The position numbers and the translations under genes were made by a program. A stretch of 64,000 bases of DNA from Vreelandella zhaodongensis (GTDB taxonomy: Bacteria; Pseudomonadota; Gammaproteobacteria; Pseudomonadales; Halomonadaceae). Position 1 is the stretch's first letter. Every line of letters starts with the position of its first letter. The stretch covers positions 372,001 through 436,000 of the forward strand of contig NZ_JACCDD010000001.1 in NCBI RefSeq assembly GCF_013415115.1. Reading direction: 5' to 3'. Shown one piece after another: positions 47,224 to 53,981 of the stretch. Below the pieces are notes generated by a model, which ran no database searches, was not told where the DNA came from, and was given only the letters and a program-made list of their open reading frames with translations.

Positions 47224-47400
47224 CGTTGATTTTTAGCCATCAGTAGCGGTGTTATCGCCAAGCTTACCGTGTTCCGCATAAGGAAATGAAGGTGAGGTGA
47301 GCAGCAGCTTCACTGCATCGGCTTTTTTGTTTTGTTGATGGAAGAAGCTAAAAGGCGTTATGAGCGAACAGGCTCTAGACGTGGCAGAAGACCGCAATGC

Positions 47401-47725
47401 GCGGCTAATGACTAATGACGGGCTGAAGGATTATCTGCTAGCGTTAAGGCTAAGAAGATTTTGTGTGAAAGTCTGAGTCGCGTTACAGGGAAGAGGGGAG
47501 CTCGTGTATAGCTCCACGTGCAATGTCGGCTTGCGACCCTGAGTTACAGAAGCGGTATGCTGGTTCAGCAGTGTTATGCAGCTGGCACGATAATCTATGT
47601 TATGCTGCCTACTTATACTTAATTTATTTAAATTTCAGTGGGATAGGGCGTAAATGAAAGGCGGTATAACCTGAATGAACGTGCTCGGGTTCATTCAGGT
47701 TATGTAGAGGGGCGTATAATCACTG
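47401..47725 (+). repeat. Platform 1: attI-like, promoter-bearing repeat ahead of cassette 1
   Basis: This fills most of the 527-base gap after panE. A 60-base upstream block (47401-47460) and a core (47571-47725) recur as platform 2; the middle is diverged. The core is nearly identical in both copies. It holds GTTATGCAGC and a second GTTATGC, which recall the direct repeats of class 1 attI; a 15-base inverted repeat (47666-47680 with 47689-47703) bounded by TAAC/GTTA; a six-codon reading frame (ATG 47654); and TATAAT ending five bases before the crossover G at 47725. No integrase gene adjoins it. The attI identity is an inference. Confidence 0.65.
47715..47720 (+). promoter_or_regulatory. 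Consensus -10 hexamer at cassette 1 boundary
   Basis: TATAAT sits five bases before the crossover G, so transcription would begin at about the first base of the cassette. The same hexamer is at 60850-60855 in platform 2. A -35 box at conserved spacing is not evident: three extra bases in copy 2 shift the upstream sequence. Confidence 0.5.
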
Positions 47726-47750
47726 TTAGCCAACATGTAAGAGTTACGTA

Positions 47751-48554
47751 ATGACACAGGAATGGTTTGATTTCCAAGAACGTATAAAAGATCACTTCGT
47801 ATCTCTTGGAGCCGAGGCGAAAACGAACGTTCGCATTCAAGGCGTACGCACCTGCCATGATATCGATGTATATGTGCAAACCAGGTACCTCGGTGAGAAT
47901 CTAGTTTGGTTGGTTGAGGCGAAGTATTGGGAAAGCAAAGTTACAAAAGCACAAGTATTAACCCTTCGGACTATTGTTGATGATATTGGCGCGGATCGGG
48001 GCTTTATAGTTTCAAAAGTTGGCTTTCAAAAAGGCGCTCTGGATGCTGCCGATAAAACAAATATCAAGCTAAAAACGTTCGAGGAGCTAATATCTGATAC
48101 GCGGGGGTTTGCTGAATCCGAGATACTTAGAACTTATCTGGAACGAGTAAATCTTCTTGAAGATAGGTACTGGTCGCACTCAAAACGTACAAGAATTGAG
48201 TACGGGCTTCGTCATGACGTTATCGACAACGTATTCACCTTCACGGGACAAGAGCTCCTGACAACTGCAAGAAGTGCAATAATTGCAGCTGAAGATCGTA
48301 ATTACCCTATTAATCTACAGATGGTTTTAACTGAGCACAAAGGCGAGGCCTTCGCTGAAAATTTTCAGCAGCTATGTAATTGGCTCAACTTAAACCTAAA
48401 TCACTTAGATGAACGTCTTCTCAAAGCAGAGTGGAGCATGTTCGAGAACGGAGATTACCAACCGCGCACTGGCCGGACTAAGAAGAGAGACCTTTACACT
48501 ACGGAACTTATGGCTAAAGCCATGATGAGTGGAACTGAGAAGGGTAGCGGCTAA
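47751..48554 (+). CDS. Mrr-like PD-(D/E)XK nuclease domain protein (integron cassette 1)
   Basis: 267 residues. The N-terminal 125 residues look like an Mrr-family nuclease: D39 in CHDIDVYV, the E56-A-K58 motif in WLVEAKYW, and the trailing element RGFIVSKVGFQKGALDAA. The rest is helical with no recognised domain and a basic end (TGRTKKRDLYTTE). It may cut or bind DNA; whether it is defensive, toxic or a repair protein cannot be read. It is the only gene of a cassette running from 47726 to 48614, is A+T-richer than its neighbours, and its stop codon lies inside the attC site. A weak TAAGAG site precedes ATG 47751. Confidence 0.8.
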   Translation: MTQEWFDFQERIKDHFVSLGAEAKTNVRIQGVRTCHDIDVYVQTRYLGENLVWLVEAKYWESKVTKAQVLTLRTIVDDIGADRGFIVSKVGFQKGALDAADKTNIKLKTFEELISDTRGFAESEILRTYLERVNLLEDRYWSHSKRTRIEYGLRHDVIDNVFTFTGQELLTTARSAIIAAEDRNYPINLQMVLTEHKGEAFAENFQQLCNWLNLNLNHLDERLLKAEWSMFENGDYQPRTGRTKKRDLYTTELMAKAMMSGTEKGSG

Positions 48555-48620
48555 CAAGTTGCTGCACGCGGAAAAATTACTCGCTGCGCTCCTTATTTTC
48601 CGGTGAGCAAGGCGTTATAT
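48549..48620 (+). other. attC site of cassette 1
   Basis: GGCTAAC (48549-48555) and GTTATAT (48614-48620) are the outer core boxes. Inside, TTGCTGCAC pairs with the complement of GTGAGCAA with one extra, extrahelical G, followed by a GGAAAA/TTTTCC stem. The 3-base unpaired spacer and the extrahelical G are attC hallmarks. GGCTAAC is the exact complement of GTTAGCC at the start of the cassette (47725-47731), as expected for a genuine integrated cassette. Confidence 0.88.
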
Positions 48621-48660
48621 CAACACTACCTAAAAGGCCGCTCCTGGCCGGATGCTGACC
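48614..48660 (+). repeat. Downstream platform flank, copy 1
   Basis: From the crossover G onward, about 47 bases resemble 61871-61917 (GTTATATCA, ACTACCTA, CCGCTC, TGGCC shared). This is best read as the right half of the original empty site. A further inverted copy of GGCGTTATA at 48680-48688 has no attC structure. Confidence 0.6.
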
Positions 48661-48732
48661 AAAGCGCTGGTAACAAGCCTATAACGCCCCTTAACCAACC
48701 AAAACCTGGGCACCATGCAGCGAACCACCCAT

Positions 48733-49260
48733 ATGAATGATTTCAATATCAAATTACTAACCCCCAATGATTGGGCGCTGTACAAGTCGGTCAGACTGGA
48801 ATCGCTCTTGGATTCTCCTGATTCGTTTGGCTCTACTTATGAGCAGGAATCGGCATTGTCAGATGCTGATTGGCAGTCGCGCTTGGATCTTAAAGCACGG
48901 GGGCTTGATGCTATGCCGTTAGTTGCACAGCGGGGTGGCCGGGCGGTGGGGCTTGCTTGGGGGGTGATACATGCGCCAGATGTGGCAACCGCTCACATCT
49001 ACCAAATGTGGGTTTTGCCTGCGGTGAGAGGGGAAGGCATTGCAAAGGCGCTTCTGCATGAGATGACAGCCTGGGCGTTGGGAAGAAAGTGTGACCAGAT
49101 CGCGCTCGCCGTCACAACAAGCAACGCAGCGGCCGTTCGCTTGTATCAGTCGTCTGGGTTCATAGCGATAGACCAGCCCACGCCACTTAGAAATGGTTCA
49201 GTTCTTATGGTGCAGCCCATGGCGTTGAATTTGCACAGTGTTGTGGAAAGTACTATTTAA
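48733..49260 (+). CDS. GNAT family N-acetyltransferase
   Basis: About 175 residues from ATG 48733; an in-frame ATG at 48715 adds six residues and neither has a clear ribosome-binding site. GNAT motifs: IYQMWVLPAVRGEGIAKALLHEM carries the acetyl-CoA pyrophosphate loop (RGEGIAKALL), and NAAAVRLYQSSGFI is the motif B end. Substrate unknown. It follows the cassette 1 attC and platform flank by about 70 bases and may itself be an old insertion, but no attC is detectable behind it. Confidence 0.85.
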   Translation: MNDFNIKLLTPNDWALYKSVRLESLLDSPDSFGSTYEQESALSDADWQSRLDLKARGLDAMPLVAQRGGRAVGLAWGVIHAPDVATAHIYQMWVLPAVRGEGIAKALLHEMTAWALGRKCDQIALAVTTSNAAAVRLYQSSGFIAIDQPTPLRNGSVLMVQPMALNLHSVVESTI

Positions 49261-49392
49261 AAAGTTTAGGCGCAAAAAGAGCGCTAGAAACAGGCCTTAT
49301 AACGTGTTGTTTAATGGAGTGTCATCAATTTATTAAACGCCGTAAAATATTATCTTGATGCTTTTTGTTTTAAGTTTTGTTCGATACTTTTA

Positions 49393-49570
49393 AAATTAAA
49401 CAATACTATGTTCGCCAGCGCACAGTGAGGGTGCCTTTTAGGGTCTATCTTGAAGTTAAGCGGGACAAGGGAAGTGTCTAAACAAGGACGTTGCGCCATG
49501 CGCTGCCAGGAAGGTAGCGCCACTAATATTCTCTTCATTCGGTGTCGCAAGGAGTGCGGCACCACTTTTT
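49393..49570 (+). repeat. Diverged repeat R, copy 1
   Basis: Shares GTTCGCCAGCGCACAGTGA and much of the next 100 bases with copy 2 at 49685-49820. It has an extra segment before a second match (CGCAAGGAGTGCGGC, 49546-49560). In one frame it reads MRCQEG...RCRKECG, resembling MRCKECG in copy 2, so it looks like a decayed gene start. The surrounding 49261-49680 holds no other supported gene. Confidence 0.55.
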
Positions 49571-49684
49571 ATTTATTGTTCCAATTAAGACACAGCGTTA
49601 GATTTCCATGTTAAAAGAGTTATTGTTGTTTCTTTGGTAAAGTATTAAATATTTCTCAGGTTATATAGCCCCATTCTGTATTTA

Positions 49685-49820
49685 AAAAATTATAATACTA
49701 CGTTCGCCAGCGCACAGTGACTTTGTCTTTTAAAGTCCATCCTAACGGTGAGCGTGGCAACGGAAGTGCCTAAACAAGAACGTTATGCTATGCGCTGCAA
49801 GGAATGCGGCGCACCTTTCT
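49685..49820 (+). repeat. Diverged repeat R, copy 2
   Basis: Second copy of repeat R, about 290 bases after the first. It leads into an open frame starting GTG 49748 with MRCKECGAPF (a possible zinc-ribbon start). That frame continues without a stop to 50302, but its middle part does not resemble a folded protein and a better start exists at 50051. Confidence 0.5.
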
Positions 49821-50050
49821 TATCGCACATCGAGTCTTCGGTCGTATATCACTTCTCGTCCCGCGCGTTGTCCTTGCCATTAGGTGCCGTCGCCTGTCTA
49901 CATCCTCGGTTGAGTAAGGTACCGACATCCTGGCTTATTTATGTACATGACGAATGGCGAGCCAACATACCTGTCGTGCCTAAAAGAGGATTTATGAGTA
50001 AAGGATCGCGCGAGTCTGCATTTAAGTCGATCCACTGTAAGGAAAACGTT

Positions 50051-50302
50051 ATGAAAATTATCTTCGCCCTAACGCTTGGAACGATAGCTTTGCTCTTGGC
50101 TGTTACCGCTAACGATTCGTTAAGCGCTCGAATCTTGCTTGCTGCGTTGGGCTTTGCATTGTATGCGGTGGCGCTGAGTTCAGGGGGAGGTCGGGGTGAA
50201 CTGAAGACATCATCTTGGCCTAGTAAGCCGAGCAAACCAACGGTAGGGCAAATCACCCGAACCCAAAGAAAGCAGCTTAAACTCCAGGAAGAACTATCCT
50301 GA
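50051..50302 (+). CDS. Small hypothetical membrane protein
   Basis: 83 residues from ATG 50051, chosen because TAAGGA lies seven bases upstream. Two hydrophobic stretches (IIFALTLGTIALLLAVTA and ILLAALGFALYAVALSS) form a helical hairpin, followed by a Ser/Lys/Pro-rich tail with RTQRKQLKLQEE. No family recognised. The same frame is open back to 49748, so a 184-residue protein fused to the repeat-R start (MRCKECG) is the alternative. Confidence 0.45.
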   Translation: MKIIFALTLGTIALLLAVTANDSLSARILLAALGFALYAVALSSGGGRGELKTSSWPSKPSKPTVGQITRTQRKQLKLQEELS

Positions 50303-50374
50303 ATGGTGCTGCCCGCCGCGGACTTTCTCGGCAAGCAGCATGATGCGCAATATGAAGTTGGCAATGGAGGCCTT

Positions 50375-51277
50375 ATGCCGAGAACATCAGCTAGCCAAGA
50401 CCGTCTGACCGATTTGAAAGAATTCGGCGCTGACCCAGGGGCATTGCATGCGGACACCTATATCCCGAAGAACTTCTCGAAGAACGGGCCGCTCGTCGTA
50501 GTGCTGCATGGCAGCACCCAGTCGGCAGAGGGCTATGATCTCGGATCAGGTTGGTCGGCGCTTGCCGACGAATGCGGGATAGCACTTCTGTATCCAGAGC
50601 AAAGGCAAAGTAATAATCCGGTCAGCAGCTTCAATTGGTTCAAATCTGGCGACAGCCGACGTGGGGCAGGCGAGCCACTTTCTATTCGTCACATGATCGA
50701 GCAGGTCGTTGATGATCATGAGATTGACCCTTCGCGAGTCTATATCACGGGGATGTCCTCGGGTGGCGCCATGACGTCTGTGATGCTTGCAACCTACCCA
50801 GAAGTGTTTGCGGGGGGGGCGATTATCGCCGGGTTACCTTACCGCAGCGCTGACAATTTGATGGAAGCGGTCGTTCGCATGAAAGGATTTGGCGGCCCGT
50901 CAGATAGTAAGCTCGATGAGCTGGTACGCGGAGCCTCGACATTCGATGGCCCTTGGCCAACGATTTCGGTCTGGCATGGCAGCAGCGACACGACCGTCGA
51001 TAATTCAAACGCTGACTCCATCGTTCGGCAGTGGCAGAAAGTTCACAAGGTTGAAGGGCCGCCGACACGAGTGGAGCAGGTGGATGGTTTTCCCCGACAG
51101 GTCTGGTGCAACGTAGGCAGGCAAGAAGTGATCGAGGAGTACATCATCGAAGGGATGGGCCACGGCACGCCGATCATGGCCGGTGGTGATGAAGGCCTCG
51201 GTGAAGAAGACAAGTACATGCTGGAAGTCGGCATTTCTTCGACCCGCCACATCGCGCATTTCTGGGGCCTAACCTAG
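50375..51277 (+). CDS. PHB-depolymerase-like esterase (alpha/beta hydrolase)
   Basis: 300 residues from ATG 50375, with GGAGG directly upstream. No signal peptide, so probably cytoplasmic. The fold matches the esterase_phb/LpqC group: PLVVVLHGSTQSAEGYD, nucleophile serine in YITGMSSGGAMTSVML, aspartate near SVWHGSSDTTVD and histidine in EGMGHGTPI. These enzymes cleave short-chain polyester or feruloyl-type esters. Halomonads store polyhydroxyalkanoate, but a role in it is a guess. Convergent with lhgO. Confidence 0.83.
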   Translation: MPRTSASQDRLTDLKEFGADPGALHADTYIPKNFSKNGPLVVVLHGSTQSAEGYDLGSGWSALADECGIALLYPEQRQSNNPVSSFNWFKSGDSRRGAGEPLSIRHMIEQVVDDHEIDPSRVYITGMSSGGAMTSVMLATYPEVFAGGAIIAGLPYRSADNLMEAVVRMKGFGGPSDSKLDELVRGASTFDGPWPTISVWHGSSDTTVDNSNADSIVRQWQKVHKVEGPPTRVEQVDGFPRQVWCNVGRQEVIEEYIIEGMGHGTPIMAGGDEGLGEEDKYMLEVGISSTRHIAHFWGLT

Positions 51278-51393
51278 TCCGTGAAACCAGCAGTTGAGAC
51301 AGCAGTTGAGAAAGCAGTCGGTAAACGGTGGCTGGGCATCGTTCGCCGCCACCGTTTCGGCGCTTAAGCAAAAGCCGAGTACACCTCGCGGCG

Positions 51394-52608
51394 CTAGCTC
51401 ACCATTGCGGCGGTTGGTGCAACCTGTTGCTTAACTTTCTCCACGATATACGCCCCAATAGGGATAGCGGAGGTTGCTGCAGGCGAGGGGGCGTTGCATA
51501 CGTTGACGGTACGTGGCGTGTTGACGAACAGGAAGTCGTCGACCAGTTTGCCATCGTTGGACACCGCCTGGGCGCGCACGCCGGCAGGGTAAGGCTCAAG
51601 ATCTGCGAGCGTTAAGCTCGGGCAGTACTTACGTACCTGCTGGAGATAGCCTTTTTTGTAGAGTGAGTTCTTAAACTCGGTCAGCCCTGGGCGCAGGTTG
51701 TCTTTCAACACCTGGCGGATGCCACGGTGGCGTAACATGGCTAGCGTATCGGATAACGACACGTCGGTTTTCCGGTAGCCTTCACGCTTCCAGGCCAATA
51801 CCGCATTGGGGCCGACCGTCACGCTGCCGTCGATCATGCGCGTCAGGTGCACACCAAGAAACGGCATCGAAGGATCAGGAATTGGGTAGATCAGATGGTT
51901 GACGATTTGATTGTGCTGCGCGGGAAGACGGAAGTACTCGCCGCGGAACGGGCAGATAGTGAAGTCCGGTTCGATACCTAGCATACGCACCACTCGGTCT
52001 GCCATCAGACCTGAGCAGGACACCATGTAGCGGGTAGAAAAATCTCCCTGATTGGTGGATACCACCACCTCGTTGGTTCGCTCACTTAAGCCGGTCACCG
52101 ACGTGGCGTAGCGAATCTCACCGCCTGCGGCTTCGAACTCACGGCCCATGGCAGCCGCCACTTCTGCATAGTTAACGATACCGCTGGAGGGGACAAAGAT
52201 ACCACCGACGCCCGTGATGTTAGGTTCTCGTTCTTGCAGTTCCTCTGCCTTCAGCCAATACCGCTCCAAGCCATTAGCCTCCGTGCGCTCCCACAGTGCC
52301 TTCATGCGCTCAAGTTCGAGATCATTGGTGGCGACCAGCAGTTTTCCGCATTCGTCGTAGGCAATGCTATGTTCGTCACAAAACGCTTTGGTGGCGAGGT
52401 TTCCCTCTAAACAAAAACGCGCCTTTAAGCTGCCGGGCGTGTAGTAAACCCCCGCATGAATCACACCACTGTTGTGGCCTGTTTGATGGCGGGCAGGGCC
52501 ATCCTCTTTCTCGACCAGCAGCATCTTCTTGTCAGGGTAGGCGCGGATAAGCTGCATGGCAGTCGACAGCCCAAGAATGCCGCCCCCGATAATAATGTAG
52601 TCGTACAT
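51394..52608 (-). CDS. lhgO: L-2-hydroxyglutarate dehydrogenase/oxidase
   Basis: 404 residues from ATG 52608; an upstream in-frame TTG is unlikely. FAD-binding N-terminus YDYIIIGGGILGLSTAMQLI, then KEDGPARHQTGHNSGVIHAGVYY in pieces, which is typical of LhgO. It oxidises L-2-hydroxyglutarate to 2-oxoglutarate and passes electrons to the membrane quinone pool. Downstream of glaH in the same orientation, 64 bases apart: the two-step glutarate route. E. coli has the same pairing, followed there by gabDTP, which is absent here. Confidence 0.93.
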   Translation of the reverse strand: MYDYIIIGGGILGLSTAMQLIRAYPDKKMLLVEKEDGPARHQTGHNSGVIHAGVYYTPGSLKARFCLEGNLATKAFCDEHSIAYDECGKLLVATNDLELERMKALWERTEANGLERYWLKAEELQEREPNITGVGGIFVPSSGIVNYAEVAAAMGREFEAAGGEIRYATSVTGLSERTNEVVVSTNQGDFSTRYMVSCSGLMADRVVRMLGIEPDFTICPFRGEYFRLPAQHNQIVNHLIYPIPDPSMPFLGVHLTRMIDGSVTVGPNAVLAWKREGYRKTDVSLSDTLAMLRHRGIRQVLKDNLRPGLTEFKNSLYKKGYLQQVRKYCPSLTLADLEPYPAGVRAQAVSNDGKLVDDFLFVNTPRTVNVCNAPSPAATSAIPIGAYIVEKVKQQVAPTAAMVS

Positions 52609-52672
52609 AGGCGTCTCGGTAGCCAAGGGAAAATGGCCACCGTCATGGCGGTGGCCGACTTATTTTAGATGA

Positions 52673-53635
52673 TTATACCTGGCGTGGCTGGCGCAGTGTT
52701 TTGGCATGGGTGAAATAACCACGCTGACGCATCAACTCACGGCGCAGATCAGGGTGCGGGGTGAAGCGATCACGTCCATGCAGCCAGAAGTGATTGTTAA
52801 TCAGCAGGAAGCTGCCGGTAGATACCGGAATCGATAGCTGATGTTGACTACCTTCCAGCGAATCAGAAAGATTGGCTAGCCAATTACCTTCCTCGAAGTT
52901 CTTCGGCTGAACAAATTGGTCAATGTAGGCCATGATCGGGCGACCCTCGGTATCCACATCGAACACGGGGTGATAGATGTCGCGATCAACATTCTTGCTC
53001 GGCGGCGCGGTCCAGCGCATGTCACGACGCGCCAGTGGGTGAGAGTAGAACGCGTCTAATCCTTCCCAGTCATCGAGGTGCAGCAGTAGCGAGTTGCCAC
53101 CTTGCATGTTTTGTTCGTCGACTTTCATCATCAACACGTAGTCGGTGTCCTGCTCCACGAATGTGCCGTCGTTATGCAGCTCCATCACGCGGTGTGGCTG
53201 ACGTAGATAGCTGTCTGAGTTATCGACGTTCTTCACCACAAAACGCGCATAGTACTGGCCGCTCATGGCGTCGTAGTTGGAGCGCCCCATCAAGTGAGCC
53301 ACCGCCGTGGCGAATATCACCATGTTGTCTGCCTGCTCAACCTGATCCAGCCCCTCTGGCGTGACCAGAAACGCCCCCGTATCCCGATCCACCATGGTAT
53401 CGATCAACACCGGTTGTAAGGTGTTCTTGCATAGGTCGTCAAGAACCTTGGCCACCCGGAAGCGTAGGAAAGACTTATATTCCAGTGCCTGAACCGGCCA
53501 TTCCGACACGGCGTCAAGAAACGCTTGCACTGTCTCTTTTGGGAAGCTCAGTTGCAGTAAGCGGTCCGACTGTGGTGAGCGGCCAAGGGTGAAACCATAA
53601 TGCTGCTGTGCGGGGATAGTGGCTGGAGCGTTCAT
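52673..53635 (-). CDS. glaH: Glutarate 2-hydroxylase (GlaH/CsiD)
   Basis: 320 residues from ATG 53635 (AGAGG upstream), close to E. coli CsiD. An Fe(II)/2-oxoglutarate-dependent oxygenase that hydroxylates glutarate to L-2-hydroxyglutarate. The iron ligands are visible as HND in [11 protein letters not shown] and the distal histidine in [11 protein letters not shown]; the 2-oxoglutarate-binding arginine is in [11 protein letters not shown]. No CsiR-like regulator or davDT genes lie nearby. Confidence 0.93.
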   Translation of the reverse strand: MNAPATIPAQQHYGFTLGRSPQSDRLLQLSFPKETVQAFLDAVSEWPVQALEYKSFLRFRVAKVLDDLCKNTLQPVLIDTMVDRDTGAFLVTPEGLDQVEQADNMVIFATAVAHLMGRSNYDAMSGQYYARFVVKNVDNSDSYLRQPHRVMELHNDGTFVEQDTDYVLMMKVDEQNMQGGNSLLLHLDDWEGLDAFYSHPLARRDMRWTAPPSKNVDRDIYHPVFDVDTEGRPIMAYIDQFVQPKNFEEGNWLANLSDSLEGSQHQLSIPVSTGSFLLINNHFWLHGRDRFTPHPDLRRELMRQRGYFTHAKTLRQPRQV

Positions 53636-53981
53636 TGGACGCCTCTCTTTAGCAAAAGAATGAAAAAGAACCGAATTCAAAATAACCTACGCTTAAAAAA
53701 TATCTACATTTTTATATTTCGTCAACGTTTTGTGATTATCTCATTAAAAATATCCGGCGATGGTTTTTTTGTTATTGATGGTTTTTTAGTCATGATTTTG
53801 ATTTCTAAAGAAAAAATGAGGTTTTTTCTGTTGGCGGCGCCTTGAAGAGCAGGCCTTTGCTACCAAAGGCTTGATGCATGACGTGATTTGAGACGCTTAC
53901 TCTGAGGTGCAGCAAGCTCAATGAGGTGTAGTATTTAGACAAAAGAACACCAGCGACTAATTTTTATCTTAAGGAAAGCCC
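53636..53981. other. A+T-rich divergent intergenic region
   Basis: 346 bases between divergent glaH and the helicase gene. The part 53680-53830 is strongly A+T-rich with runs of T and A, the likely promoter zone for glaH. I see no convincing operator palindrome and no supported gene. AAGGAAAG just before 53982 is the helicase ribosome-binding site. Confidence 0.5.

Noticed and set aside
47654..47674. Six-codon frame in the platform core as a real leader peptide gene
   Set aside because: Kept in both copies but with no ribosome-binding site, and the whole core is conserved, so coding cannot be claimed; mentioned only as part of the platform.
48660..48700. Possible third attC from TATAACGCC at 48680, inverse to GGCGTTATA of attC 1
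   Set aside because: The arms are in the wrong order for an attC and no L boxes or extrahelical base can be found inside.
49257..49330. Possible decayed attC after the acetyltransferase gene (TTATAACG, GTTGTTTAA)
   Set aside because: No complementary pair of core boxes and no stem.
53600..53845. 81-residue open frame on the plus strand in the A+T-rich gap
   Set aside because: Overlaps the glaH start, is made of A+T-rich codons (I, F, K, R) and has no ribosome-binding site.
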